NCBI GenBank assembly: GCA_951394045.1
Contig: OX595996.1
Coordinates: 1,426,001-1,490,000 of the forward strand
Reading direction: 5' to 3'
Length of the DNA: 64,000 nucleotides
From: Nitzschia sp. DOCU1
Taxonomy: Eukaryota > Bacillariophyta > Bacillariophyceae > Bacillariales > Bacillariaceae
Position 1 is the first letter of the stretch; each line of letters opens with the position of its first letter. The position numbers were made by a program, and so were the translations under genes. The notes beneath the pieces were generated by a model that ran no database searches, was not told where the DNA came from, and worked only from the letters and a program-made list of their open reading frames with translations. Shown here one piece after another: positions 21,310 through 31,205 of the stretch.

Positions 21310-22803
21310 CTATTTTGTGGTTGCAGTAGCATTTTGTTTCCTACGAATCGACACCATGACGGGCCCTTGTCGTTGTGCCAATGTCGCTCGTTCAAATGAC
21401 AAGGGCGGAATCTTGGTAGGCAACGTCACGTCGTATTCCAAAAGCAAAAACGCCACGGTACATTGTAACAACACCAGTGCCAATTGTTGGCCCGGACACT
21501 TGTGGACACCATGAGAAAAAGTCGTAAAACAATAATCATCCTGATAGGATCCCATGGGATGCCCGCGCAACGAAAACTTGGAGGCATCTTGCTGAGCGCC
21601 CCACAGTTGAGGATTGAGACTGGGTGTAATATGAGTCAAGCCGACGGAGGCACCCTTGGGCAACACATACGTGGTGTTTGAAACTTGAAGGCTAAAGTCT
21701 TCTTGTACCGTACGCACACCCCCAATGGAGTGGGCCGTCAATCGCAACGTTTCCAAACACAAGCGCCGCAACGACGTGTCTGGTTGATTCCAAAATTGTT
21801 CCTTTTCGTTGCTGCTTGTATTACTGCAAGACAATAGTGTCTTGGCATCCTCAACAATAGCTTGTTGATCGCCCTTGGAGCAATGCTCCCATAACATCAA
21901 ATAGGATTGTGCGGCTCCAATGGCAGGATTTTTGTGTGCCGCAAACAAGAGTCCCACTATATATTCCGCAATATCGTTCAGCGAATGATCCGGTAGCATT
22001 TCCTGTAGCCAAAATCCTACATTCTTAGGAGCAATCGACAATTCTTGCAGACGCTGAACAACGGTCACTTGGAGTTGTTCTCGTTTTCTTCGCATGGGTC
22101 GCAAAAGAAGATGCAAAGCAATCCATCGAGGCAGCACCACCGCCTTAGCCGTTACTTCTTCGAGTTCATCTTGAAAGTTCATGAAATCATCCAAAAAGTT
22201 TGAGTTGGACAAAAAGTCGGATCCAATCATTTGATCAATGACCACTCGTAACATGACACGACGCACAAACTCCAAAAACTCCACTGGACGACTAGACGAG
22301 GATTCCACTTGAACTCTTAAGGCCTCTCCCACAGCCTTTTTCCAGTGCACAAAAGTTGCGGTTGGATTATCCTTCCAAATGCCCTTGATGATTCCCTTGT
22401 GCAAATCCGTTCCTTGTAAAACATTAAGTTTTCCCAAGGTTTCTTCAAATCCCAAATCTGCCACGGCCTGACGAGCACTTAACAAACGTTCCGGGGCCTT
22501 GGCGACTTGACGCTGAGCGTCTTGTCCCGCAACAATAATCATGATCTTGCCCGCCAAGTTTAATTGAAAAATCGGACCAACTTGTTGAGATGTCTCTAGA
22601 AGAAATTGAGAAGGATTCTTGCGATAGGACAAGGCGTGGCCTAATAGTGGAATCTGGCCCGGTGCCCAGGGAATTGTCGTCGACGCGTCATTTTTGCGTG
22701 GGGTCGTCGAGGGACCCGAAGAAACGAAATAATAATATGCCGCTAAGGTCAATGGCAGTATCACGGCCACTGCTGTCGAAAGAGGATCCGATAGAATGTC
22801 CAT
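21310..22803 (-). CDS. Cytochrome P450
   Basis: The protein has 497 residues with an ATG at 22803. An N-terminal membrane anchor (AVAVILPLTLAAYYYFV) is followed by a Pro-rich hinge (PWAPGQIPLLGHALSY). The I-helix region is FAAHKNPAIGAA, the K-helix ETLR gives the invariant ExxR (~350), and the heme loop FSHGVHKCPGQQLA gives FxxGxxxCxG with the thiolate Cys at ~435. The I-helix lacks the common A/G-G-x-D/E-T-T form and is closest to CYP51-clan proteins by eye, so the substrate might be a sterol or other lipid. This remains inference. It is an ER monooxygenase that needs an NADPH-P450 reductase. It is transcribed divergently from the ribonucleotide reductase gene, with start codons about 520 bp apart. 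Confidence 0.92.
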   Translation of the reverse strand: MDILSDPLSTAVAVILPLTLAAYYYFVSSGPSTTPRKNDASTTIPWAPGQIPLLGHALSYRKNPSQFLLETSQQVGPIFQLNLAGKIMIIVAGQDAQRQVAKAPERLLSARQAVADLGFEETLGKLNVLQGTDLHKGIIKGIWKDNPTATFVHWKKAVGEALRVQVESSSSRPVEFLEFVRRVMLRVVIDQMIGSDFLSNSNFLDDFMNFQDELEEVTAKAVVLPRWIALHLLLRPMRRKREQLQVTVVQRLQELSIAPKNVGFWLQEMLPDHSLNDIAEYIVGLLFAAHKNPAIGAAQSYLMLWEHCSKGDQQAIVEDAKTLLSCSNTSSNEKEQFWNQPDTSLRRLCLETLRLTAHSIGGVRTVQEDFSLQVSNTTYVLPKGASVGLTHITPSLNPQLWGAQQDASKFSLRGHPMGSYQDDYCFTTFSHGVHKCPGQQLALVLLQCTVAFLLLEYDVTLPTKIPPLSFERATLAQRQGPVMVSIRRKQNATATTK

Positions 22804-23090
22804 AGTCTGACTGCTGGTGTGGGGGAGTGGCTCAGGTCTTTTGTGTGTAATGCATTACCGATAGCTATTGCTCGTCGTCATTGTCGCTAAGCCATTTCTG
22901 CGTCTCCTTTCCGTCGGCAGCAGCCGTACGTTGGCAAGACGATCCAAAATCCGTGAATCAATTCCAGTCCAGGGTGGAGGCAATTCTCGCGCGGTTCTTC
23001 CTTTCTGCCTGCCGGCCACGCCAGCAAAGCTTCGTTCCTCCATACCACGTCGCCGTAGCTGTGGTACATGTGGGTACGGATTCCAAATGC

Positions 23091-23120
23091 CGCGCCAAAA
23101 TGAAATAGCAGGGTTGGCGC
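23091..23120. promoter_or_regulatory. Pair of E2F-like sites upstream of the RNR small subunit
   Basis: On the minus strand 'ttttggcgcgg' (23090-23100) fits the E2F/DP consensus TTTSSCGC. A second core 'ttggcgc' lies on the plus strand at 23114-23120. Both are about 200-230 nt upstream of the RNR ATG. E2F control of ribonucleotide reductase at G1/S is established in animals and plants. Its use here is inferred from the sequence match only. Confidence 0.45.
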
Positions 23121-23320
23121 TTTGGTACATTTTTATACGAAATATTCTACACCGGACTCTTTGGAGCAGGTTTCAAACTGTCTGTTGGCACGCGTTTTCC
23201 CACCCATTCTCACGTTTAATAATGCCACACCACCAAAGACGCCGCCCTCCAGACTCTCTCTCATAAAAAAATATATTCACAGATCCATCAAAGTCTCCAT
23301 CCCATCAACCTACTTTCACC

Positions 23321-24602
23321 ATGCCGATTGCTACTAACCTCGAACAACAATTTTCTTCCTTGTCAACTTCTGACAATGTCGCCAAGGGCGACAGTGCTGC
23401 TGCCCCGGCTGTGATTAGTCCTGCCAAGAGCGATGCCGGTGCGTCCATCTTTTCCTCGGCCTCGGACGATGATGATGCCTCGCAAGATGCTGATGGCGTT
23501 CAAATGTTGCTGCGCAAAACCGAACACAAACTCTTGGAAGAGCAGGGCATGATGAAGGATGAGCCTCTTCTCAAGGCGAATCCGTATCGATTCGTTCTCT
23601 TTCCGATTCAAGACAATGAGGTACGTGCTAATGCAGTTTCTCCCTCCACAGCGCGTCATGCATGCTCGCTTCTTTCTCACCTCCACTCTGCTCTACTATT
23701 AGCTCTGGGAAATGTACAAAAAAGCCGAAGCTTCCTTTTGGACTTCGGAAGAGATTGATCTCGGCAGTGACCTCAAGGACTGGAACTCTTTGACAGACAA
23801 GGAACGTCATTTCATTAGCCACGTCCTAGCCTTTTTTGCCGCCTCGGACGGCATTGTCAATGAAAACTTGGCCCAGAATTTCATGACGGAAATCCAAAGT
23901 CCCGAAGCGCGCTGCTTTTATGGCTTTCAAATTGCCGTGGAAAACATTCATTCGGAAACTTACTCTCTCTTGATTGACACTTATATCAAAGATCCCAAGG
24001 AACGTTTGCACTTGTTGCACGCCATTGACACTGTGCCCTGTGTGCAGCGCAAGGCGAGTTGGGCCTTGCAGTGGTGCAATTCGGACTATGCCAGCTTTGC
24101 TGAACGATGTATTGCCTTTTGTGTTGTGGAAGGCATTTTCTTTTCGGGAAGCTTTTGCGCCATTTTCTGGCTCAAGAAGCGGGGACTCATGCCCGGACTG
24201 GCCTTTTCCAATGAACTCATTTCGCGAGATGAAGGCTTGCATTGCGACTTTGCGTGCATGTTGTACAAGAAACTCAAGCATCAACTGCCGGAATCTCGTA
24301 TCATCGAGATTGTTACTCATGCTGTAGATATTGAGAAGGAGTTTGTCTCGGATGCCTTGCCGGTGGAATTGATTGGCATGAACTCTCGTCTCATGAGTCA
24401 GTACATTGAATTCTGTGCCGATCGATTGTTGGTGGCCTTGGGATGCTCCAAATTCTACAAGTCGGCCAATCCGTTTGACTGGATGGAAACGATTTCGCTC
24501 CAGGGCAAGACCAACTTTTTTGAAAAGCGGGTCGGGGAATATGCCAAGAGCGGCGTCGGTGTCGAGGACAACCATTGCTTTGATTTGGATGCCGACTTTT
24601 AA
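23321..24602 (+). CDS. RNR2: Ribonucleoside-diphosphate reductase small subunit, class Ia (2 exons)
   Basis: The exons 23321-23620 and 23703-24602 are joined across an 82-nt intron (GTACGT...TATTAG, phase 0) and give 399 residues. This is the diiron-tyrosyl radical subunit (R2) that, with the large subunit, makes deoxynucleotides. Visible landmarks are the [21 protein letters not shown] entry, [15 protein letters not shown] carrying Glu and His ligands and the radical Tyr, [32 protein letters not shown] with Glu and His ligands, and the C-terminal FDLDADF tail that docks on the large subunit. The extra ~65 N-terminal residues are Ser/Ala/Asp-rich, as in other eukaryotic R2 proteins. All key residues are present. 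It shares an upstream region with the P450 gene. Confidence 0.97.
23621..23702 (+). other. Intron of the RNR small-subunit gene
   Basis: This is an 82-nt phase 0 intron with donor GTACGT, a pyrimidine-rich 3' half and acceptor CTATTAG. It splits Asp-Asn-Glu from Leu-Trp-Glu, a contiguous block in R2 proteins. Confidence 0.92.
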
Positions 24603-25164
24603 AACGCACAACAACTGTGGGGAACTACTAGACGTGAGAAATAAAGATGATCTTTGGGGTATCCATTCGAGAGAGAAAGAGTGGCTGAGGCAAATTGCCG
24701 TATTGATTTAGACAAGGAGGCCAAAGTAGTAGTATTAAAGATACAAACATAGTAGGGAGTGAGAAAAAGAAGAGTGTTTGTATCGGATGATCGATGAGTG
24801 CCTAGTAGCAGTAGAGCAGTCGGGGTTCGTAATTCCTACGAGATAGTACTACTTTGCTATCCAAATTTCGGCGGCAGCATCATGTAGCACGCATGCATCG
24901 CCAAGTACGATCAGTTCGATTCGATTTTTACGGTCGAACGAATCAATCATCTCACTTTTGTATTGCAAACGTCATTCATTTTTCTTTGCGCATCATCGTC
25001 ATTGAGCTCAACTTTCCCATCCCGATAATGGAGTAATAACGTGGAAGACATTAATTTTCACAATAGACAAAGCCTGCCATTCACGCAAGGAGTGCTTTAT
25101 TGTACCGAGAGAAAGATATCATCATTGCATTCATTGTCTTGTCTTCCCGTTGAATGTTCCGAAA
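24603..25164. other. Intergenic stretch, no gene seen
   Basis: It holds the 3' flank of the RNR gene and the promoter side of the plastid protein gene. Nothing else is recognised. Confidence 0.5.
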
Positions 25165-26106
25165 ATGCGCCGCTGCTCACTGCCACAAATCGCGGTATTG
25201 ACAGCAGCTCTTTGTTCGGTGTTGGTGGTGAACAACATCGTCTTTGTCGAGGGATTCTCCGCCAGTAAGGGCGTCGGCCACTCTTCTTCAAAACATGCTA
25301 CACACTGTTATTCCACTACCAACAATAAGAAGGGATCGGACTTTTTCAAAGACAATGAGCAAGCTATCAATGATTTTTGCATTGGAACGAACGAATTCTG
25401 GAAAAAGCTTGTCATCAAACCAGTCCGCGATTACGTTGAAATACAACCTGCTGGTACAAGTGGATCGGATATCCTCTCAAAATTGACCGCGCCCCCAGAA
25501 GTTCCTGGGATTCCTCGACCAGTGTGGTTTACCATATTGGGCTCGGTTTCGACGGCACTTGGATGGTATGGATACTACAAGTTCAGTGTCGAGGAAGAAT
25601 TGTATCAATATGAGTTGCAACGGGGCAAACCGGTGACGGGCGCTGGGGGCTTTGGAACACTATTTCCCTTTGTTTATGGTGTTATTATTGGGTTTCCACT
25701 TTCTTTTCTACCGCTGCCTGGGAGTGATTTGGTTCTTGAGGCAGCGGCACTTTGGATTTTGCTCGGTCAAGTCAACCTCTACCGTCGAGTAAACGAATTG
25801 TGCACCGAAGAAGCAACGCCGGAACTATTGGAAAAGTTGGGTGGAGAGCCTCCTCTCTACGCCTGGTGGGCGCTTTTGCCCCCGCCTTTGGATGTCGTGG
25901 TCGGCCTTCGTCAAGTCCACTTTCTGAGCGAATTCTGGAGGATAAAGCGAGGCGAAGAATACGATAAGGATATCGTGGCGGAAGAGTTATTTCTGTTCAT
26001 AAGTTCTCCTCGATTCACGCTCAAGGAATTCTTTCGCACACCGTCAAACTGGTTTTGGTTTACAAAAGACTGGAAGGATTTTGATTTCGAGATTCTGAAA
26101 GACTAG
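25165..26106 (+). CDS. Plastid-targeted membrane protein, conserved hypothetical
   Basis: The protein has 313 residues from the ATG at 25165. Its N-terminus is a bipartite diatom plastid presequence: a signal peptide (IAVLTAALCSVLVVNNIVFV) ending VEG, then F-S-A-S at the predicted +1, which fits the ASAFAP rule, then a Ser/Lys-rich transit peptide. The mature part has helices around 'FTILGSVSTALGWYGYYKF' and 'LFPFVYGVIIGFPLSFLPLPG', then 'LVLEAAALWILLGQVNLYRRVNEL'. A Pro-rich YAWWALLPPPLDVVVGLRQV segment precedes a soluble, Trp-rich tail. No enzyme family was recognised. I infer a thylakoid or envelope membrane protein of photosynthetic stramenopiles. No intron is evident. Confidence 0.75.
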   Translation: MRRCSLPQIAVLTAALCSVLVVNNIVFVEGFSASKGVGHSSSKHATHCYSTTNNKKGSDFFKDNEQAINDFCIGTNEFWKKLVIKPVRDYVEIQPAGTSGSDILSKLTAPPEVPGIPRPVWFTILGSVSTALGWYGYYKFSVEEELYQYELQRGKPVTGAGGFGTLFPFVYGVIIGFPLSFLPLPGSDLVLEAAALWILLGQVNLYRRVNELCTEEATPELLEKLGGEPPLYAWWALLPPPLDVVVGLRQVHFLSEFWRIKRGEEYDKDIVAEELFLFISSPRFTLKEFFRTPSNWFWFTKDWKDFDFEILKD

Positions 26107-27303
26107 AGCCTCATCCGGTAACATTTTGGCGTACACGAAATAACGCCGGCATTATGGACCTATGTAGCTAGTATTTGCAATTCTTTCAGCCCGCCTATTC
26201 CGTAGTAATGCAACGAACAGGAATCACATAATGTCCGGAGCGCAATTGAAACGAGGAGCACCCAATGTGATCACCAATCGAACTACTTTACCGAGTAGCT
26301 ACTGCGTATTCCACGGCGCTGGGCGGTTGGTGTCAAAAATGCACGACCGTATGGAGTAGGTGCAGTCGGTCTTTTGTTGCAAAGAGATACCACATGGCGG
26401 TCCGTCCACCAGTGAATGTGGCCAGCGACGCTACGACAAATCCTTCAGATTGAAGTCGTCTGGAAAGGCTTGAATCACCATCGCTTTTGTCAGAAAATCA
26501 TGCGACACACGATATCAACGACGTAAAGTCATTGGACAACGTACCCAAAAAGACATTGTTGTGCGCCAAGTTTATTTTGGATTTGACCGTTTGGCTTCCG
26601 CTCGTCATCTCCGGAAATGCTGCCGACGGATTTTGTGCCATGGAAGGCGAGGGTCTTTCGGCGGACGTCGACTCTCCAGCCTGGGTACTCGTATGTTCAG
26701 GGTCCATTTTGAGGAACAAGTAATGGAAATGCTCTCACAAAGGCCGTGGGTCAAGCCTTTCCAACTTTTGTGAAAGACGGGTGTAACTTTTGCAACCGAC
26801 GGTTGGGCTGACTGACGGGCGCCCAATCCTTGCCGTGCACAGACAGTGTCAAGTAGCGTGGTAGGGGGGGGGGGGGGGCGTTGTACGCGTGGAAGGCAGA
26901 AGCTGGTTTTAGCGAAGGGGGAATAATTGAGGGGAAATTACGTAGCGGAATTGCGATGGAACACGATGTGGGTAAAGATGGAAGTGGGATGGCTCGCAGC
27001 AAGAGGATTATGATTCGGGAGGTGGCAACACTTGGTATTGATATTGCACTAGGTTAGGATTCAACGTGTCCGTTGAGGAAGGTTCGCGGCGAGAGGATGA
27101 AAAGTTGATGTGGAAGGTCGCGGTGGAAGCATTGATGTGAAATTATTGCATCCTATTTGGAGCACCAAACCAACGCGTGTGGCGTACCTTGGGAAAGGCT
27201 TATAGGAAGGGAGGTCGTTTGTGATGCGGGAGGATAGTATCGCATCGTATTCAGATCGTATTAGAGTAAGGAAAACTAGAGTATGTCTATTTAGAGCAAT
27301 TAT
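26107..27303. other. Intergenic stretch with a 15-base G run
   Basis: A homopolymer of 15 G lies at about 26864-26878. Small frames on both strands at 26498-26723 have no supporting feature. Composition becomes more AT-rich to the right. Confidence 0.5.
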
Positions 27304-28263
27304 TCAACGCTGTCCATCTGTCCATCGGTAAAGGGACCGTTGTTCAATCTCACTCTGGCTGATAGTTTCTTGGTTAGTGAAGTAGCCCAAACCCATAGTA
27401 ACATTGTAGGATACGCTTCCGTCGCTTGAGCGGACGAAGTCCGTCACACGGCCCAAGGAAGTTTTCAAAAACTCGCCAGCCCAATCGCGACGCACGACGA
27501 GGCGATCCAAGAAATCTACTGGATGCTCGTCAGAGTTTTCCTTTGACTGTAAGATAATCTCATGCCCTCTTTCAATAGATGAAATAGCACGAATGATACC
27601 ATTTGAAGTCATTCTTGCGTTAGGAGGTGGGGTATTTTGATGCGATAAGCGAATAAACGCAGCGCCAAAGTGTAATACTCCATCATCGGCTTCGAAGGTT
27701 TCGTGGGGATATTTCAAAGTGATAATGTCTCCTTCCTTGCGGGGAATGAGAGCAAATATTCCGTATTCGTAGTCGATGGCTTTCGATTGAATTGCCTTTA
27801 ATTCCAGCAGTGAAACGAATGTATCTTCTTCATGAAGACCCGCGTGAATGTTGACTCGCATCTTAAGTCGTAGCGGTCCTCCAACTGGAGTTACTGCTCG
27901 TTTAGCTCCCATTTTGGTAATTTTTGTCGCTGCAAGCTCCCAAAGGCATAATACTGGGTGAGTGACACCTACGGAACCCACTTGTGGCGGTGAGTGGAAG
28001 AAATCTTTCTCTGTTGACGATATAAAGTGCGCGAACTTTCGAATGTCAATGTGGTCGTCGCAATGCATTAGTGGCGGTTTGTAAGAGGACAAAGCAACTG
28101 TAATCCAGGGAATTTGATAGTCATAGACTGCGTATACCGTCATTGTTGTTCTTGGGTCGAAAACGGAATGAAGAAGATGTGACAATGGATTACGATCATG
28201 CGGAACCGCGTTTATGAGCTCGAGTACCCTGTACAGAATTTTTCGAGGCACTACCAATTTACC
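27304..28263 (-). CDS. SET-domain-like protein, probably 5'-incomplete
   Basis: About 319 codons are open. The first ATG is at 28143 (MTVYAVYDYQIPW), but a CTACAG acceptor lies just before 28263 in phase 0, so an upstream exon is likely. The C-terminal half follows the outline of a SET lysine-methyltransferase domain: 'EYGIFALIPRKEGDIITLKYP' (GxFA...kGdiI), 'LHFGAAFIRLSHQNTPPPNARM' (where N-H-S-C-x-P-N is expected), and 'GIIRAISSIERGHEIIL' (aiRdIxxGeEI). The NHSC asparagine and cysteine and the catalytic Tyr are not evident, so it may be a non-catalytic derivative. No AdoMet motif GxG is clear. The gene sits at the left edge of the AT-rich accessory block. Confidence 0.45.
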   Translation of the reverse strand, partial: GKLVVPRKILYRVLELINAVPHDRNPLSHLLHSVFDPRTTMTVYAVYDYQIPWITVALSSYKPPLMHCDDHIDIRKFAHFISSTEKDFFHSPPQVGSVGVTHPVLCLWELAATKITKMGAKRAVTPVGGPLRLKMRVNIHAGLHEEDTFVSLLELKAIQSKAIDYEYGIFALIPRKEGDIITLKYPHETFEADDGVLHFGAAFIRLSHQNTPPPNARMTSNGIIRAISSIERGHEIILQSKENSDEHPVDFLDRLVVRRDWAGEFLKTSLGRVTDFVRSSDGSVSYNVTMGLGYFTNQETISQSEIEQRSLYRWTDGQR

Positions 28264-28824
28264 CTGTAGTACTGATCATTTTCGAGTGTGCTACGCGCAA
28301 TGAATGGTGGATTCTGAGGTTGTTCGATGGTGTTCGCGTCCGTTTGTGTTTGCGTCCGTTTGCGTCTATGTTAAGCTATCTATGAAACATACTTGGATAA
28401 CTAGACTAAGGTACCGAATAGAATTCTATTCCATGATTGGCTGAGTACTCCCACTTGTTGCAATGATACATGTTGAGCTTGTGGGAGGGTGTTTGTTTGT
28501 TATCGCAAATTTCCTTGTATCTGTGAATACTAATTAATGGAGCAGACTAATAGAATTCTATTCCATGAGTGGGACAGGCAACAATGGTAGGTATTGAGAT
28601 TGTCCCTGGGTTTTCGTTCATTTGCGTCGATATTTTTTCATCTATAAAACTTAGTAATTGATTAAGTAGATGAATGAAATGTCTGAAGGACGTACCCAGC
28701 ATGCGGCTAAAAAAGCACGCAAGGTCGCGTGCACCTTCTATTCGTAAACAAAACAAATGGGTGAGTTCCCTGTTGAAGAAACCTGCTGTTTGCTTTCCCC
28801 AATTCTGCCGGTAGGCATGTACCT

Positions 28825-29077
28825 CACTAACGCACGCGGGTGGTGGCAAAGGCGAGGGCGTCCTACTGGTATAGTACAGGACTGCATCACTAACGCACGC
28901 GGGGCAGTGGCAAAGGCAAGGGCGTCCTACTGGCATAGTACAGGACTGCATCACTAACGCGTGCGGGCGGCGGCAAAGGCGAGGGCGTCCTATTGTCATA
29001 GTACAGGACTGCTTCACTAACGCACGCGGGTGGCGGCAAAGACAAGGGCGTCCTACTGGCATAGTACAGAACTGCAA
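28825..29077. repeat. Minisatellite, four 63-64 bp units
   Basis: The units start at 28825, 28888, 28952 and 29015 with 'cactaacgc' and contain 'ggcaaaggc', 'agggcgtcctactgg' and 'tagtacaggactgc'. The ~55 bp to the left (about 28768-28824) plus one unit also match 49231-49370, inside the 5' end of the gene at 47.8-49.5 kb. The minus-strand frame over the array (RTPSPLPPPACVSEVHAYRQ) parallels that gene's RTPSPLLPPP...RVSEVYTYRH. Confidence 0.85.
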
Positions 29078-29155
29078 GATCTGAAGATTTTGGTACTAGA
29101 GGGTCGTCTTGGAAAAACTTATATTGTTGGCATACTAATCGACAAATACATCCTC

Positions 29156-29545
29156 ATGGAGCCAGTCATAATTTCGATCATGACAAAAACTAGAAGCCAA
29201 ACAAAACGCCAAACCTCCTATCTAAGCAAAGGGAAACGTAAACAATACATCCCTAAAAAGTGCATTTATCCAACTGTATCAGATTGTACCCAGTTATACA
29301 AAAATGCTGCAAATGAGGTGGGCGGAAGTGATATCAATGTTGCTGATAGCAAGTTTATTTTACAAGGACTTAAATTACTGGATGATAAACAAAGCAAAGA
29401 TGGGAGGAGAGCTCGGGCAGTAAATAAGCTCAATTTGAAAGAAAAACTGATTCAAATTGGTAATCCCTCTTTTGACTGGAAATCTTTGTTGAAGTATTTC
29501 ATCAAACCAGAGTTATTCAAGAAGAAGTGGCTTCCTTGGAAATAA
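29156..29545 (+). CDS. Small basic hypothetical protein
   Basis: The protein has 129 residues from the ATG at 29156 (MEPVIISIMTKTRSQTKRQ), with another ATG at 29180. It is Lys/Arg-rich with KGKRKQYIPKK, then a helical 'SKFILQGLKLLDDKQSKDGRRARAVNKLNLKEK' stretch, ending KKWLPWK. Codon texture fits the AT-rich surroundings. No family was recognised. The basic N-terminus would suit a nucleic-acid-binding role, which is inference only. It begins just after the minisatellite and runs opposite to its neighbours. Confidence 0.4.
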   Translation: MEPVIISIMTKTRSQTKRQTSYLSKGKRKQYIPKKCIYPTVSDCTQLYKNAANEVGGSDINVADSKFILQGLKLLDDKQSKDGRRARAVNKLNLKEKLIQIGNPSFDWKSLLKYFIKPELFKKKWLPWK

Positions 29546-30002
29546 TGTGGGATTCTGCCTCTTTTGAAAGGAGTTACCCTAGTCCGTTTGAATAAGAATT
29601 AAGTCGTTCAAAATACCATTATAGCACTTGAGGTTGCTCATTCATGAAATGCAATAGGTAGAGTTAGAAAGTTTGCTTGTTCAAAAAAAAGAATCACACA
29701 TTTTAGCTTTCATGTATTAACCTTGTTATATCGCAACGTTTCTTAGGGGACAAGAAAAGTTAATCAAGAATATGAGAGCTAAAGACCAATGCCCTCAAAT
29801 TTTGAACCAGATTTGTCCTTTACTACCGCACAAAGTCAGGTTGCTAGTATTAGCTCAGGGGCATAACTATGGCTTGGCAACAATGGCCTTTTGCTGTAGG
29901 CCTGAAAGAAAAACAGTTGACAATAGTATAGTCTTGTAGATGAATATCCTATCGAATGAATTTGGCTATATTAGGTAAGATATATGGAGTCAAGCATAGG
30001 TA

Positions 30003-31205
30003 TTAAACCAGATCACCACCATTGTCATTGCTTTCATCATCATCGTCGTCATCATCATTAGCATTGACATTGTTGTTGTGGTTGTTGTTATTACCATCAA
30101 CTTGTATTTGGCGTCTTTGATTGTGTGCAGAAGGGGTGTATCCAATGCGTAGGGAAGAGAAAGCCTCGGATAGAATTAGCTCATCACCTGCAGAGGGATA
30201 AAGATATGATAAACGAACTGTAACATCAGTGTTCACCACTTTTTCCTTTTCATTTGCAGCATCAGCAACTTCTCCAAGTTTGAACCATCCAACAATAGTC
30301 CAGCCTCCATGGTTGTTAATGTATTGCACCATGTCAGATATTTTGGAACGGTGTGTTCTTTTGACAGCAAGCATTTCATCGTCAATTTCAAAGATTGAGA
30401 CGTAATCATCAAAATTGTGGAAGAAGATTTTTGTAGTCTGAAGAGATCGAAAGCCACTGGTGGTGTAGGAATTACCGAATCCAAATTTGGGCGGAATGGG
30501 AAACTCAATATCAAAGGAATAGACGAAAGCTTTGTCTGGTCCATTGTGCAAGCAGGTACACTCACCCCGAGGTTTTTGCCTATCACATTGCATACCACTG
30601 CATGAAACATCAAATGGCATTGTTGGACGGTGAAGATGAATACTTTGATTCTTTAAGACAAAATAATTTGTCTCGGCAGGCACAGTAGGCAGACGCATCT
30701 TGGAAGAAGTACTTCTCGTAGACTCTTCCGTGAGCTTGAGAGGAATTAGGGTACGATCCTTGAAATTAACAATAGGAAGAGTTTTTCCAATGCTTTGCGT
30801 TGTTAGGTTTGGTTCAAACAGATAGAAATCTTTGCCAACAAATGTTGTTCCATGTAAATGTCGCAGAAGATTTGTTGTTTCTTGAACATTTTGTGTCATT
30901 ATGGCACAACAGTGAGGCGGATTAGATAGATCGGCACAAAGGAAGAAACGATTATAGCTCTTCACTGTTTGAGTTGTTTTCATTCTTTTGTTGCCAGTAG
31001 TTGCGTAATTGTTGATAGTTGCATTTCTGCTGCTTCCACCCATTGTGCAGGACAGAATCTTCAGATGCAATACCTTATCCTCTAGTGCATTTGCATGATC
31101 TCTGTTCTGAAAATACACAAGAGGCACAATTTTTGTCTGAGGGCTAAGCACTTCTCCAGGTCCCTCCTCTGGAACTAAATTCAAATCTACGAAAGATGTT
31201 GCCAT
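30003..31205 (-). CDS. Accessory protein with possible OB-fold and Cys cluster
   Basis: The protein has 400 residues from the ATG at 31205 (MATSFVDLNLVPEEGPGEVL). The N-terminal half alternates beta-type segments ('KVLHLKILSC', 'FFLCADLSNPPHCCAIM', 'GKDFYLFEPNL', 'GKTLPIVNF'), an arrangement that could be an OB fold. In the middle, C-x4-C-x8-C-x-C (CSGMQC...CTC) resembles a zinc ribbon. The tail is Asn-rich, then Asp-rich (NNNNHNNN...DDDDDDD). Plant Helitrons carry RPA70-like accessory proteins that combine OB folds and a C4 zinc ribbon. This gene lies 3.2 kb beyond the Rep-helicase stop on the same strand. The RPA comparison is an inference from arrangement, not from a clear sequence match. 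Confidence 0.5.
   Translation of the reverse strand: MATSFVDLNLVPEEGPGEVLSPQTKIVPLVYFQNRDHANALEDKVLHLKILSCTMGGSSRNATINNYATTGNKRMKTTQTVKSYNRFFLCADLSNPPHCCAIMTQNVQETTNLLRHLHGTTFVGKDFYLFEPNLTTQSIGKTLPIVNFKDRTLIPLKLTEESTRSTSSKMRLPTVPAETNYFVLKNQSIHLHRPTMPFDVSCSGMQCDRQKPRGECTCLHNGPDKAFVYSFDIEFPIPPKFGFGNSYTTSGFRSLQTTKIFFHNFDDYVSIFEIDDEMLAVKRTHRSKISDMVQYINNHGGWTIVGWFKLGEVADAANEKEKVVNTDVTVRLSYLYPSAGDELILSEAFSSLRIGYTPSAHNQRRQIQVDGNNNNHNNNVNANDDDDDDDESNDNGGDLV

Noticed and set aside
23826..24614. 262-residue antisense frame over the RNR small subunit
   Set aside because: It lies opposite a highly conserved gene and shows no domain.
26498..26723. Short frames on both strands (about 70 codons)
   Set aside because: They overlap each other and neither has a domain or clear codon bias. 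The minus-strand version from the ATG at 26707 is the better of the two but cannot be supported.
26864..26878. 15-base G run as a functional G-quadruplex
   Set aside because: A plain homopolymer with no other G tracts nearby. It is more likely slippage or a sequencing-prone site.
28547..29077. 176-codon minus-strand frame over the minisatellite
   Set aside because: It has no ATG start, and most of it is translation of the tandem repeat. I kept it as a repeat with a remnant of the 47.8-kb gene's 5' end.
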